DNA of 64,000 nucleotides from Flagellimonas marinaquae (GCF_003992675.1 NZ_RZMZ01000007.1:372001-436000), one strand, 5' to 3'; shown: positions 7,587 through 16,658, counted from the stretch's first letter. The notes: a model not told the origin generated them from the sequence alone. Numbers and translations are program-made.

Positions 7587-10118
7587 TTGAAGCTTCAGCA
7601 CACATTTTTGGGCCTAGTGGTTTTGGGAGGACTTGCATTTAACGCCTGTTCCACACAAAAGGATAAATTCATCAACCGAAATTGGCACGCCCTTAACACC
7701 GAGTACAACACCTTGTACAACGGTAATTTGGCCTTTCAAAAAGGATTGGATGAAATCAATGCCACATATCGGGACGATTATTGGGAAATCCTGCCCGTAG
7801 AGCGCCTTAAAGTGACGGATGAGGTTAAACTTGATTCCGAGGACAACAACCCCAACTTTCTGATTGCGGAGGAAAAGGCCACCAAGGCCATCCAAAAGCA
7901 TAGCATGGACATTAAGGACGAGGAGCGTAACCCGCAGATTGATGAGGCCTTTCTGCTCCTGGGGAAATCACGCTACTTTGATCAGCGCTACATTCCAGCC
8001 CTGGAATCCTTCAACTACATTCTTAGAAAATACAGCAAGAGCGATAAGCTGAACGAGGCTACCATTTGGCGAGAGAAAACCAATATGCGGTTGGACAACC
8101 CCGAAGTGGCCATCAAAAACCTAAAGCGACTTTTTAAATACGAAAAGCTCAAGGACCAGGAGTATGCGGATGCCAACGCAGTTATGGCCCAATGCTACAT
8201 CAACCTGAATGCCCCCGACACCGCCATTCAAAAATTGAAAATATCCCAAGCCTACACCAAAAAGAACCCGGAAAAGGGGAGGTATCTGTTCATCATTGGT
8301 CAGTTATACGATCAATTGGGACATAAGGACAGTGCCAACTACGCCTACAACAAAGTCATTGAACTCAACAGGAAATCGCCTAGGGTGTACATGATCAATG
8401 CGCACCTTAAGAAAATCCAGAATATAGAGCTTACCGAAGGCAACAGGGAGGAAATGTTGGAATACCTCACCGAACTCGAAGAGAATCGGGAGAACCGCCC
8501 TTTCTTGGACAAGATTTATCGCCAAGTGGCCCAATTTCATATGGCCTACGAAGAGGATAGTCTTGGATTGGCCTACTACAACAAATCCATTCAGGCTACG
8601 CAAGGGGAACGCAAATTGAACGCCCTCAACTATCAAAGTCTCGCCGATTATTATTTTGATAAGGACGAATACCGTATGGCGGGCTCGTACTACGATAGTA
8701 CCCTGACCAACCTAAATGAGAACACCCGAAAACACCGAAACATTAAAAAGAAGCTGGACAACCTTGAGGATGTGATCAAATACGAGGACATTGTGCAGCA
8801 CGCCGATAGTGTCATTACCCTATATCAAATGCCGATAGCGGACCGTACAGCCTATTTTGAGGATTACATTGCGGAAATCAAACGTAAGGAAGAAGCTGCT
8901 GCCGAAAAAGAGAGGGAACGCACCACGGCCGGCTTCGCCACTTTTGCCAACAGCAAAGGGGGAAAAGAGAACCAAGGCAAGTTCTACTTTTACAATATTA
9001 CCAGTTTGGGCAATGGAAGAAACGATTTTAGGACACGATGGGGCACTCGAACCTTGGAGGACGATTGGCGATGGAGCAATAAGGCCAAAATCTCCATTTC
9101 GGAAGCCACGGGAGAAGTGGTTGCCGCTAATGATGAGGTACTTACCGAAGACCAAAAATATTCCGTTGACTATTACTTGGAGCAAGTTCCTACGGATGTT
9201 GCCGTAATTGACAGCTTAAAAGGCGAACGCAACTTTGCCAATTATCAATTGGGTCTCATCTACAAGGAAAAGTTTAAGGACAATATGTTGGCCGCAGCAA
9301 AATTGGAGCGGGTGCTTTCGTCCAATCCCGAAGAGCGGTTGATACTGCCATCCAAATATAACTTGTATAAAATTTATGAAGAAACTGGTAGTCCGTTGGC
9401 GGTGAACATGAAACAGAACATCATTTCCAATCATCCTGACACGCGCTACGCAGAAATATTGTTGAATCCACAGGCCGTTTTGGATGGGGATACGGACAGC
9501 CCTGATGCCCGCTATGCAGCCTTGTTCAAAAAGTACCAAGAGCAGGAATTTTTATATGTGATTACCCAATCGGAAGAATACATCAACAAATTTACGGGAG
9601 ATCCCATTGTGCCCAAATTTGAAATGCTAAAAGCGAACGCCATTGGCCGCTTGCAAGGTTTTGAGCCGTTTAAGGAAGCTTTGAACTATGTGGCACTGAC
9701 CTACCCTAACAATCCTGAAGGTAAAAAGGCCGAGCAAATAGTGGAGGAGCAACTACCCAAATTGGAAAACAAGGAGTTTTCTCCAGAGATCGGCTCTACG
9801 GGCACAGCCAACTGGAAGGTAGTTTTTCCGTTCAAAATAAGAAATGATGAAAATGCCATCAAGCTCAAAAACCGTTTGGAAAAAGCCATCAAGGAGCTGA
9901 ACTATAAAAACATTGTTTCCAAGGACATCTATAATTTGGAAGATGAATTTGTAGTGGTGCACGGTTTTCCTTCCCAAGACTTTGCCTTGGGCTTTGCAGA
10001 GCTTATAAAAAACAACAGGGACTATCTGATTAAAGATGAGAATTTCGTAGTTTTATCGGATAACTACAAAATTATACAGGTCCACAAGAACTTAGAATCA
10101 TACAAAGCGCAATTTTAA
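7587..10118 (+). CDS. sprE: SprE/PorW-type TPR lipoprotein of gliding motility and type IX secretion
   Basis: This 843-residue outer-membrane-type lipoprotein begins with a short signal peptide ending in FNAC (Cys21 is the lipid anchor). Many TPR-like helical repeats follow (about residues 100-400). A charged middle contains the coiled EIKRKEEAAAEKERE stretch (about 428-442), and the C-terminal region is SPOR-like in style. The start NRNWHALNTEYNTLYNGN is characteristic of SprE, which is needed for T9SS secretion and gliding in Flavobacterium; PorW is the Porphyromonas homologue. An in-frame stop lies 27 bp upstream and no ATG precedes residue 106, so the TTG at 7587 must be the start. It leads the sprE-bactofilin-atpZ-atp block common in the family. 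Confidence 0.88.
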   Translation: MKLQHTFLGLVVLGGLAFNACSTQKDKFINRNWHALNTEYNTLYNGNLAFQKGLDEINATYRDDYWEILPVERLKVTDEVKLDSEDNNPNFLIAEEKATKAIQKHSMDIKDEERNPQIDEAFLLLGKSRYFDQRYIPALESFNYILRKYSKSDKLNEATIWREKTNMRLDNPEVAIKNLKRLFKYEKLKDQEYADANAVMAQCYINLNAPDTAIQKLKISQAYTKKNPEKGRYLFIIGQLYDQLGHKDSANYAYNKVIELNRKSPRVYMINAHLKKIQNIELTEGNREEMLEYLTELEENRENRPFLDKIYRQVAQFHMAYEEDSLGLAYYNKSIQATQGERKLNALNYQSLADYYFDKDEYRMAGSYYDSTLTNLNENTRKHRNIKKKLDNLEDVIKYEDIVQHADSVITLYQMPIADRTAYFEDYIAEIKRKEEAAAEKERERTTAGFATFANSKGGKENQGKFYFYNITSLGNGRNDFRTRWGTRTLEDDWRWSNKAKISISEATGEVVAANDEVLTEDQKYSVDYYLEQVPTDVAVIDSLKGERNFANYQLGLIYKEKFKDNMLAAAKLERVLSSNPEERLILPSKYNLYKIYEETGSPLAVNMKQNIISNHPDTRYAEILLNPQAVLDGDTDSPDARYAALFKKYQEQEFLYVITQSEEYINKFTGDPIVPKFEMLKANAIGRLQGFEPFKEALNYVALTYPNNPEGKKAEQIVEEQLPKLENKEFSPEIGSTGTANWKVVFPFKIRNDENAIKLKNRLEKAIKELNYKNIVSKDIYNLEDEFVVVHGFPSQDFALGFAELIKNNRDYLIKDENFVVLSDNYKIIQVHKNLESYKAQF

Positions 10119-10138
10119 CCCCAAAACCCTAGAACACA

Positions 10139-10558
10139 ATGTTTTCTGACAACAAAAAACCCCGGCCTATGAATGAATTTGGCGGACAGCCCAACAGAAT
10201 CGAAAAGAACACGAAAATTAAGGGTGACATCACCTCCGAAGCCGACTTCAGGATAGACGGTAAGTTGGAAGGCAATGTGATCACCTCCGGTAAAGTTGTC
10301 ATTGGAAAGGATGGCTATATCAACGGAAAGGTAGAATGCGTGAACGCAGATATCGAAGGAAGGTTCAATGGTGAACTGATGGTAAAGGACCTATTGTCGT
10401 TGAAGTCCTCGGCCACGATCGAAGGTACCGTGACAGTGGCCAAATTGGCCGTAGAGCCGGGAGCCACCTTCAATGCGGCCTGTACCATGGGCAAAGGAGT
10501 TACGGCTACGCCCAAAATGCAGTCAACCAGCAAGAATGAGCCAGCAAAAGCCTCCTAA
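10139..10558 (+). CDS. bactofilin (polymer-forming cytoskeletal protein)
   Basis: This 139-residue protein has the bactofilin beta-helix: short strands repeating every 5-6 residues from about 20 to 115 (TKIKGDITSEADFRIDGKLE and following). The ends are disordered and hydrophilic (N-terminal DNKKPRPMNEFGG). Bactofilins form nucleotide-free filaments at the inner membrane and scaffold cell-wall or motility machines. It follows sprE by 20 bp and its 3' end overlaps atpZ by 23 bp, so it is translated from the same transcript. Confidence 0.92.
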   Translation: MFSDNKKPRPMNEFGGQPNRIEKNTKIKGDITSEADFRIDGKLEGNVITSGKVVIGKDGYINGKVECVNADIEGRFNGELMVKDLLSLKSSATIEGTVTVAKLAVEPGATFNAACTMGKGVTATPKMQSTSKNEPAKAS

Positions 10559-10769
10559 GAAAGACTACAACAAAACACTCAATACAGCCGCCCGTTTGTC
10601 TGGTTCCGCCATTCAAATGGGCATTGTTATTTATTTGGGTGTTTGGGGCGGTAAATGGTTGGACGGGCATTTTGGGACTGAAAAAGTGTTCTTGCCCATC
10701 TGTACCATTTTGGCCGTGGCGATTTCCATATATTTGGTCCTCCAACAAATCAAAAAAATCAACGATTGA
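10536..10769 (+). CDS. atpZ: AtpZ/AtpI family protein
   Basis: This 77-residue protein has a basic N-terminus (SQQKPPKKDYNK) and two transmembrane helices (about 23-41 and 49-69) joined by a short WGGKWLDGHFGTEK loop. That is the AtpZ/AtpI signature associated with assembly of the Fo c-ring or with ion uptake. The ATG at 10536 is chosen because it gives the family's usual length. Upstream in-frame codons overlap the bactofilin gene and code for atypical sequence. Its stop overlaps the next start (TTGA), which points to translational coupling. Confidence 0.85.
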   Translation: MSQQKPPKKDYNKTLNTAARLSGSAIQMGIVIYLGVWGGKWLDGHFGTEKVFLPICTILAVAISIYLVLQQIKKIND

Positions 10770-11155
10770 AGCAAAGGGCTTATCCAATTCTTTTCACCTC
10801 CATTCTCCTTTTGGGCTTATGGGGATCGTTTTTTCTTCAATCATGGATTCTGGAAAATCGGGGTCACGAACTTTCGTCCTTACAGCTCACAAAAAGCTAC
10901 GTGCTCAATGCCATTATGGCGCTCATTGTTTTTTTTGCGATTTACTTTTTCCGCAACAAGTATCGTGATTTACTGGGATTCTTTTTTCTTGGAGGAAGTC
11001 TGGTAAAGTTTGCACTTTTCTTCATTTTTCTGTACCCGATATTCAACGAAGATGGTGTCTTGGAACGATTGGAGTTCCTTGTCTTTTTTGTCCCATATGG
11101 ATTTGCCCTGGTATTGGAAACCTTCTTTTTGGTGAAACTGCTTAATACTGTGTAA
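10766..11155 (+). CDS. DUF6168-type four-helix membrane protein before atpB
   Basis: This 129-residue membrane protein has four hydrophobic helices (about 7-26, 44-62, 72-92, 104-126). The start is TTG at 10766 and overlaps the atpZ stop codon as TTGA, so translation is probably coupled. No better start exists in this frame before the first helix. In Bacteroidota a small four-helix protein at this place in the atp cluster takes the AtpI position. A role in ATP synthase assembly is inferred from context only. The family name is from memory and less certain than the topology. Confidence 0.7.
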   Translation: MKQRAYPILFTSILLLGLWGSFFLQSWILENRGHELSSLQLTKSYVLNAIMALIVFFAIYFFRNKYRDLLGFFFLGGSLVKFALFFIFLYPIFNEDGVLERLEFLVFFVPYGFALVLETFFLVKLLNTV

Positions 11156-11233
11156 CAAAGCGTCAAAACTCACCTGAAAAATCCAAGAAAAAAATAATAC
11201 CTAAAAAAGCTTTTTTCTTTTGAAGGAGGAATG

Positions 11234-11241
11234 TATTTTTG
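11234..11241 (+). promoter_or_regulatory. Bacteroidota-type -7 box upstream of atpB
   Basis: TATTTTTG, followed by CACC, matches the Bacteroidota -7 consensus TAnnTTTG. It lies 33 bp before the atpB ATG, in the only sizeable gap (about 118 bp) upstream of the atp genes. No TTG is found at the expected -33 spacing, so this is half a promoter by sequence. Confidence 0.4.
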
Positions 11242-11273
11242 CACCAATTTTTGAGGACCCATAGTTGGATCAT

Positions 11274-12413
11274 ATGCGATATTCTTTTTTCAGTAAAAAA
11301 CTAGTTGCCGTAATTTTTTTGATTGCGGGATTTGTATCGGCCCAAAACCAAGAGGGAGAAGAAGTTGAAACCGGTGCCCACGATTTAAAGACACAGATTA
11401 AGGAATATATCGACCACCACCTTTTGGATTCGCATGATTTCAACTTATACTCCTACACCACCGAAGAGGGCGAGCACAAATATTTTGGGTTTCCACTTCC
11501 TGTGATTCTTTGGGACAATGGATTGAAGGTTTTTCTTTCTTCCGAGTTGGAGCATGGAGAGTCCGTGGCAGAAGTAGACGGTAATTACTACGCACTTTAT
11601 CACAATAAAATATACAAGACGGATGCCGAAGGAACCATCAATTTTGGTGGACATCATGGCGAAGAAACCCACACTGAAGATGCTTTTGGTGAGAATTTGG
11701 TGGTGGATGATGCACATCCAACCAACGAAAAGCCCTTGGACTTTTCCATAACCAAGAATGTGGTCTTCATTATGGCTGTGGCCCTTTTGATGTTCTTGGT
11801 ATTTCGTTCCATGGCCAAGAGGTACCAAAAAAGTACCATGCCGCGAGGTTTGGGAAGATTTTTGGAGCCTTTGGTGCTCTTTGTTCGTGACGAAATTGCC
11901 ATTCCCAACATCGGGGAGCATAAATACAAAAGGTACATGAGCTATTTGCTTACGGTATTCTTCTTTGTGTGGGTCATTAACCTTTTGGGGTTAACACCAC
12001 TTGGGGTGAATGTGACCAACAATATTGCGGTGACCTTTGCTTTGGCCATGATTACCTATCTAATTACAACATTTACAGGGAATAAAAACTACTGGAAACA
12101 CATCTTTTGGATGCCAGGTGTACCCGTTCCCATGAAAATTATATTGGCACCCATCGAATTGTTGGGGACATTCATCAAACCATTTTCGTTGATGATTCGT
12201 TTGTATGCCAACATCACTGCTGGTCACGTAGTGTTAATGAGTATTATCGGGTTGATGTTCATATTTAAAAACTGGATAGGAAGCCCATTGTCCTTCTTGT
12301 TGGCATTTGCACTTTCATTATTGGAATTGTTGGTGGCCGCATTGCAGGCATATATTTTTACCATGCTGTCCGCCCTATATTTTGGTATGGCGGTAGAAGA
12401 AGACCATCATTAA
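11274..12413 (+). CDS. atpB: F1Fo ATP synthase subunit a
   Basis: This 379-residue proton-channel subunit has a signal-peptide-like N-terminus ending in VSAQ, a soluble His/Glu-rich extension of about 130 residues usual in Bacteroidota, and then five to six transmembrane helices. The conserved helix-4 arginine lies in IKPFSLMIRLYANITAGHV, and an acidic helix lies in LSLLELLVAALQAYIF. Together with the c-ring it forms the proton half-channels. The ATG at 11274 is preferred over the upstream TTG at 11265 because it starts the signal peptide cleanly (MRYSFFSKKL). It opens the atpB-E-F-H-A-G set. Confidence 0.95.
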   Translation: MRYSFFSKKLVAVIFLIAGFVSAQNQEGEEVETGAHDLKTQIKEYIDHHLLDSHDFNLYSYTTEEGEHKYFGFPLPVILWDNGLKVFLSSELEHGESVAEVDGNYYALYHNKIYKTDAEGTINFGGHHGEETHTEDAFGENLVVDDAHPTNEKPLDFSITKNVVFIMAVALLMFLVFRSMAKRYQKSTMPRGLGRFLEPLVLFVRDEIAIPNIGEHKYKRYMSYLLTVFFFVWVINLLGLTPLGVNVTNNIAVTFALAMITYLITTFTGNKNYWKHIFWMPGVPVPMKIILAPIELLGTFIKPFSLMIRLYANITAGHVVLMSIIGLMFIFKNWIGSPLSFLLAFALSLLELLVAALQAYIFTMLSALYFGMAVEEDHH

Positions 12414-12444
12414 GTAGAACGTTTAATATTTAAATTCATATATC

Positions 12445-12636
12445 ATGACAATTCCAAACATCGTAGGTGCTGGTTTGATTGTAATCGGAGCAGGATTGGG
12501 TATCGGTAGAATCGGTGGTCAGGCAATGGAAGCCATTGCTCGTCAACCTGAAGCTTCTGGTAAGATCCAAACAGCAATGTTGATTGCAGCAGCCCTTATT
12601 GAAGGTATCGGTTTCGCCGCTCTTTTTGCAGCTTAA
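12445..12636 (+). CDS. atpE: F1Fo ATP synthase subunit c
   Basis: This 63-residue hairpin has two membrane helices and the polar loop ARQPEASGK. The ion-binding carboxylate is the Glu in AAALIEGIGF. At the positions that bind sodium in Na+-type rings (Gln of helix 1, Ser after the Glu) this protein has Ile and Gly, so proton coupling is predicted. It is short but within the Bacteroidota range. A stable intergenic hairpin follows the gene, which may help to give c the excess it needs over the other subunits. Confidence 0.95.
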   Translation: MTIPNIVGAGLIVIGAGLGIGRIGGQAMEAIARQPEASGKIQTAMLIAAALIEGIGFAALFAA

Positions 12637-12653
12637 TAACCGTAACAGTATTG

Positions 12654-12687
12654 ATGAAGGCCATAGCGGTTGGCTATGGCCCTTCAT
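12654..12687 (+). other. intercistronic stem-loop between atpE and atpF
   Basis: ATGAAGGCCATAGC (12654-12667) pairs with 12673-12687, with one bulged C and a GGTTG loop. The stem has 14 base pairs. It is not followed by a T-run, so it is unlikely to be a full terminator. It is better placed as an mRNA-processing or stabilising element, or a weak attenuator after atpE. Confidence 0.6.
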
Positions 12688-12731
12688 TAATTTAAAATGA
12701 TAGCGTTTAAAGAATTTATATTTTAAGATAA

Positions 12732-13232
12732 ATGGAAAAGTTAATAGAGGAATTTTCCTTTGGCTTGTTTTTCTGGCAGTTGTTGCTCTTCGTGGGCTTA
12801 TTGTTGTTGTTGAGAAAATACGCCTGGAAACCCATTCTTGGAGCGGTAGAAAAGCGTGAGGAAGGGATCAAAGGTGCCCTTGAAGCTGCTGAGGCCGCAA
12901 AAAAGGAAATGCAGAATGTCACTGCCGATAGCGAGCGATTGTTGCAAGAGGCTAGAGCAGAACGGGACACGCTGTTAAAAGAAGCCCGCGATATCAAAGC
13001 CAACATTATCTCCGAGGCCAAAGAACAGGCTCAGGCTGAAGGGGACAAGATGATCAAGCAGGCCCAGGCCACTATTGAAAGCGAAAAGAAAGCCGCCGTT
13101 GCAGAAATCAAGGCACAAGTGGCCAACCTTTCCGTGGAAATTGCCGAAAAAGTCATCAAACAAGAACTGTCCGACAAAGGTAAACAACAAAAGTTGGTCG
13201 AGGACATGTTGGGCGATATTAAACTGAACTAA
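12732..13232 (+). CDS. atpF: F1Fo ATP synthase subunit b
   Basis: This 166-residue peripheral stalk subunit has one N-terminal membrane helix (about 8-28), the conserved AWKPIL turn, and then a long Ala/Glu/Lys-rich helix (about 35-160) with coiled-coil character. It links subunit a to the delta/alpha head. It sits 6 bp upstream of atpH. Only one b gene is present, as in most non-photosynthetic bacteria. Confidence 0.95.
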   Translation: MEKLIEEFSFGLFFWQLLLFVGLLLLLRKYAWKPILGAVEKREEGIKGALEAAEAAKKEMQNVTADSERLLQEARAERDTLLKEARDIKANIISEAKEQAQAEGDKMIKQAQATIESEKKAAVAEIKAQVANLSVEIAEKVIKQELSDKGKQQKLVEDMLGDIKLN

Positions 13233-13238
13233 CAGACC

Positions 13239-13778
13239 ATGAACCAAAACAGGGCAGCCATACGCTACGCAAAAGCAACCTTGGATTTCGCAGTCGAAAA
13301 GAAAGCGGCAGACGCCGTGGAAAAAGATATGCGGGAGATAGCTGCAACCATTTCCGATAGCTTGGAGCTTCAGCGTATGCTGGAAAGTCCGATCATTAAA
13401 TCGGAAGTGAAAAAGAACAGTTTATTGGAAATCTTTAAAGGTGCCAGTGAAATCACCAAAGGTCTTCTTCAAACCTTGATCGGCAATAAGAGAATAGCCA
13501 TGTTACAGGAAGTGGCCTTCAAATACATCATTCTTCATGAGAAATTGAAGGGTGAAGAAGTTGCTTATGTGACCACAGCCGTTCCATTGACATCCGATTT
13601 GGAGAAGAAGATATTGGAAACGGTCACCAAAGCTACTGGAAACAAGGTTACCCTTGAGAATAGAATCGATGAGAGCATCATCGGAGGATTTGTGCTGCGG
13701 GTAGGCGATACCCAATACGATGCTAGCATCGCAAACAAATTGAACGGATTAAAAAGAGAATTTACAAATAGTCTATAA
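13239..13778 (+). CDS. atpH: F1Fo ATP synthase subunit delta
   Basis: This 179-residue stator subunit has the N-terminal helical domain ([13 protein letters not shown]) that contacts the alpha N-terminus. Its C-terminal signature ([21 protein letters not shown], cited in part) is typical of OSCP/delta. It is 2 bp upstream of atpA and clearly part of the same operon. Confidence 0.95.
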   Translation: MNQNRAAIRYAKATLDFAVEKKAADAVEKDMREIAATISDSLELQRMLESPIIKSEVKKNSLLEIFKGASEITKGLLQTLIGNKRIAMLQEVAFKYIILHEKLKGEEVAYVTTAVPLTSDLEKKILETVTKATGNKVTLENRIDESIIGGFVLRVGDTQYDASIANKLNGLKREFTNSL

Positions 13779-13780
13779 AA

Positions 13781-15361
13781 ATGGCAGGAGTAAAAGCCGC
13801 TGAGGTATCAGCAATTTTGAAAAAACAGTTATCAGGTTTTGAAGCATCCGCTTCGTTGGATGAAGTAGGTACCGTATTGCAAGTGGGTGATGGTATTGCC
13901 CGTGTATATGGACTTGCCAATGTACAATATGGTGAATTGGTAGAGTTCGACGGTGGGATGCAAGGAATTGTACTGAACCTGGAAGAGGATAACGTAGGTG
14001 TTGTATTGTTGGGCCCGTCCAAAGAAATCGTGGAAGGCGCAACGGTAAAAAGAACCGAGCGTATCGCCTCTATCAATGTGGGTGAAGGAATTGTTGGTCG
14101 TGTGGTGGATACCCTGGGAAAACCAATCGACGGTAAAGGCCCTATTTCCGGTGAAACTTACGAAATGCCCTTGGAACGTAAGGCTCCAGGTGTAATTTTT
14201 AGACAACCAGTAAACGAGCCGTTACAAACAGGTATCAAGGCCATCGATGCCATGATTCCCGTAGGTCGTGGACAAAGGGAGTTGGTAATTGGTGACAAGC
14301 AAACTGGTAAAACGACAGTTTGTATCGATACCATCCTTAACCAAAAAGAGTTTTACGATGCTGGTGAGCCGGTTTACTGTATTTACGTAGCCATTGGCCA
14401 AAAAGCGTCTACCGTTGCTGCCATCGCAAAAACTTTGGAAGAAAGAGGTGCATTGGCCTATACCACCATTGTTGCCGCAAACGCTTCCGATCCTGCCCCA
14501 ATGCAGGTATACGCTCCATTTGCCGGTGCGGCTATCGGTGAGTTCTTCAGGGATACAGGGCGTCCAGCGCTTATTATCTATGATGACTTGTCCAAACAAG
14601 CTGTGGCTTACCGTGAGGTATCCTTGTTGTTGAGAAGACCTCCAGGACGTGAAGCATATCCTGGTGACGTATTCTTCTTGCACTCCAGATTGCTAGAGCG
14701 TGCGGCCAAAGTAATTGCCGATGATGATATCGCGAAGAACATGAACGACCTTCCCGAAGTTTTGAAACCCATGGTAAAAGGTGGAGGTTCATTGACCGCA
14801 CTTCCTATCATTGAAACTCAAGCTGGTGACGTTTCTGCCTATATCCCAACCAACGTAATTTCCATTACAGATGGTCAGATATTCTTGGAGCAAGACTTGT
14901 TCAACCAAGGGGTGCGTCCTGCGATCAACGTAGGTATCTCTGTATCACGTGTGGGTGGTTCCGCGCAGATCAAGTCCATGAAGAAAGTAGCCGGTACCTT
15001 GAAGCTTGACCAGGCCCAGTTCCGTGAATTGGAAGCCTTTGCCAAGTTTGGTTCCGATTTGGACGCTGCTACCTTGAACGTTATCGAGAAAGGACGTAGA
15101 AACGTGGAGATCTTGAAGCAAGGTCAGAACGATCCATTTACTGTTGAAGATCAGGTGGCCATCATCTTTGCAGGTTCCAAGAACTTGTTGAGAAATGTGC
15201 CTGTTGACAAGGTAAAGGAATTTGAAAAGGATTACTTGGAGTTCTTGAACGCCAAGCACAGAGATGTTTTGGATACCCTTAAAGCTGGTAAATTGACTGA
15301 CGAGGTCACTGAGACATTGACTGCTGTTTGCAAGGATCTTTCAAGTAAGTATAAAAGTTAA
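13781..15361 (+). CDS. atpA: F1Fo ATP synthase subunit alpha
   Basis: This 526-residue nucleotide-binding subunit has P-loop GDKQTGKT at 171-178 and the alpha signature [14 protein letters not shown]. The arginine of that motif completes the beta catalytic site. The length is normal for Bacteroidota. The last codons (AAA AGT TAA) fall within the first unit of a 7-bp repeat array that flanks the following four-helix-bundle gene, so the insertion abuts the atpA stop codon without extending the protein visibly. The catalytic beta subunit gene is not in this window. Confidence 0.98.
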   Translation: MAGVKAAEVSAILKKQLSGFEASASLDEVGTVLQVGDGIARVYGLANVQYGELVEFDGGMQGIVLNLEEDNVGVVLLGPSKEIVEGATVKRTERIASINVGEGIVGRVVDTLGKPIDGKGPISGETYEMPLERKAPGVIFRQPVNEPLQTGIKAIDAMIPVGRGQRELVIGDKQTGKTTVCIDTILNQKEFYDAGEPVYCIYVAIGQKASTVAAIAKTLEERGALAYTTIVAANASDPAPMQVYAPFAGAAIGEFFRDTGRPALIIYDDLSKQAVAYREVSLLLRRPPGREAYPGDVFFLHSRLLERAAKVIADDDIAKNMNDLPEVLKPMVKGGGSLTALPIIETQAGDVSAYIPTNVISITDGQIFLEQDLFNQGVRPAINVGISVSRVGGSAQIKSMKKVAGTLKLDQAQFRELEAFAKFGSDLDAATLNVIEKGRRNVEILKQGQNDPFTVEDQVAIIFAGSKNLLRNVPVDKVKEFEKDYLEFLNAKHRDVLDTLKAGKLTDEVTETLTAVCKDLSSKYKS

Positions 15362-15387
15362 GAGTTCAGAGTGACGAGTTATGGGGA
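15353..15387 (+). repeat. left heptamer array of the atp-operon cassette
   Basis: Five consecutive 7-bp units are in one register: AAAAGTT (15353), AAGAGTT (15360), CAGAGTG (15367), ACGAGTT (15374), ATGGGGA (15381). The consensus is NNGAGTT. The first unit overlaps the end of atpA and the last contains the ATG of the four-helix-bundle gene. Inverted units stand at the other end of that gene. Confidence 0.8.
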
Positions 15388-15719
15388 AATTGGAAACAAG
15401 TCCTGTAAGAATCAAAAGTTTCGAATTTGCCTGTAAAATTGTTAATTACTGCGACCAACTAAAGGAAAACAAGGATTTTGAGATAGCCTCTCAGTTGTTG
15501 AAAAGCGGCACCAGTATAGGTGCCAACACAAGAGAAGCGCAAAGAGGGGTTAGCGCAAAGGATTTTAAAAATAAATTTGGAATAGCTCTCAAGGAAGCTG
15601 ATGAAACTATGTTTTGGCTTGAGATTTTGGAAGCTACAGGTAGAGATGTTCCTAAGGATTTGATGGATAGTTGTGAAGAGTTAATACGTATCATCGTGGC
15701 AATAGTCAAAAACTCTTAA
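15381..15719 (+). CDS. four-helix-bundle protein (S23/IVP family), inserted in the atp operon
   Basis: This 112-residue all-helical protein belongs to the 23S rRNA intervening-sequence protein family (TIGR02436-like). The family block is SGTSIGANTREAQRG (residues 42-56), followed by a helix with FGIALKEADETMFWLEIL. These proteins form small pentamers; relatives include the Avd accessory protein of diversity-generating retroelements. Its function is not established. It interrupts atpA and atpG, where no gene is expected. Start and stop codons lie in inverted 7-bp repeat arrays at 15353-15387 and 15711-15738. No reverse transcriptase or transposase is nearby. It has the same orientation as the operon. 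Confidence 0.9.
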   Translation: MGKLETSPVRIKSFEFACKIVNYCDQLKENKDFEIASQLLKSGTSIGANTREAQRGVSAKDFKNKFGIALKEADETMFWLEILEATGRDVPKDLMDSCEELIRIIVAIVKNS

Positions 15720-15738
15720 CTCTGCACTCAGAACCCAT
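15711..15738 (-). repeat. right heptamer array of the atp-operon cassette
   Basis: Four in-register units AACTCTT, AACTCTG, CACTCAG and AACCCAT are the NNGAGTT heptamer in inverted orientation. The stop codon TAA (15717-15719) of the four-helix-bundle gene spans the first two units. The outer unit is the complement of ATGGGTT, echoing the start unit at the other end. Three central units can pair with the left array with about 16 of 21 matches. Confidence 0.8.
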
Positions 15739-15749
15739 AATTTAAAACA

Positions 15750-16610
15750 ATGGCGAATCTAAAGGAAATACGTAACAGGATATCATCCATCTCATCAACG
15801 ATGCAGATTACCAGTGCCATGAAAATGGTATCTGCTGCCAAGTTGAAAAAAGCCCAAGATGCTATTACGGCAATGCGTCCTTATTCCGATAAACTAACGG
15901 AGCTCTTGCAAGGGCTTAGCGCCAGTTTGGAAGGAGACGGAGGTAGCGAATATGCCGACAAAAGACCTGTAAACAAAGTTTTGGTTGTTGCCATTACGTC
16001 CAATAGAGGACTTTGTGGTGGATTCAACTCCAACATCATCAAGCAAAGCAACCATTTGGTGTCCAACAAGTATCCGGGCAAGCAGGTGGATTTCTACACG
16101 ATTGGTAAAAAAGGTCATGACATCCTAAGAAAAAGGCATACTATTTTGGGTGACCAAAGTAAGATATATGACGATTTGACCTTTGACAACGTAGCCGAGA
16201 TTGCTGAATTGTTGATGCGTTTGTTCACCAAGGGTGATTATGACAAGATTGAGTTGGTGTACAACAAGTTCAAGAATGCCGCAACGCAAATTGTGATGAC
16301 CGAGCAGTTTTTGCCGATCGTAGGAACTGAGGGGGACAAAGCAATCGCTGCCGATTATATTTTTGAACCTTCCAAAGTGGAAATCGTAAAAGAACTGATA
16401 CCAAAATCCTTGAAGACACAGTTGTTTAAGGCGATTCGGGATTCCTTTGCCAGTGAGCACGGTGCGCGTATGACCGCAATGCACAAAGCGACCGATAATG
16501 CCGCTGAACTTAGAGACGAATTGAAATTGACGTACAACAAAGCCCGTCAAGCTGCTATCACCAATGAAATCCTCGAGATTGTTGGTGGTGCAGAAGCGTT
16601 GAACAATTAA
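15750..16610 (+). CDS. atpG: F1Fo ATP synthase subunit gamma
   Basis: This 286-residue central stalk subunit has the conserved N-terminal helix (LKEIRNRISSISSTMQIT) that turns inside the alpha/beta head. It also has the GLCGGFNSN block and a C-terminal helix with MTAMHKATDNA. It is the last gene of this atp cluster and is followed by a strong terminator. Its ribosome-binding region now derives from the right flank of the inserted cassette (TAATTTAAAACA before the ATG), not from the original atpA-atpG junction. Confidence 0.97.
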   Translation: MANLKEIRNRISSISSTMQITSAMKMVSAAKLKKAQDAITAMRPYSDKLTELLQGLSASLEGDGGSEYADKRPVNKVLVVAITSNRGLCGGFNSNIIKQSNHLVSNKYPGKQVDFYTIGKKGHDILRKRHTILGDQSKIYDDLTFDNVAEIAELLMRLFTKGDYDKIELVYNKFKNAATQIVMTEQFLPIVGTEGDKAIAADYIFEPSKVEIVKELIPKSLKTQLFKAIRDSFASEHGARMTAMHKATDNAAELRDELKLTYNKARQAAITNEILEIVGGAEALNN

Positions 16611-16630
16611 GGTTCCATAAAAATACTATC

Positions 16631-16658
16631 AAAAGGCCACCCATTCGGTGGCCTTTTT
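16631..16658 (+). terminator. Rho-independent terminator of the atp operon
   Basis: The stem AAAAGGCCACC / GGTGGCCTTTTT has a 5-nt loop (CATTC) and is followed by further T residues. It lies 21 bp after the atpG stop and closes the sprE-atp transcript. Confidence 0.92.

Noticed and set aside
7582..7589. TAATTTTG as a -7 promoter box for sprE
   Set aside because: It overlaps the TTG start codon; transcription from it would begin after the signal-peptide start, and no -33 TTG lies at the right distance.
11265..11273. TTG at 11265 as the atpB start
   Set aside because: The ATG three codons later opens the signal peptide directly and fits better.
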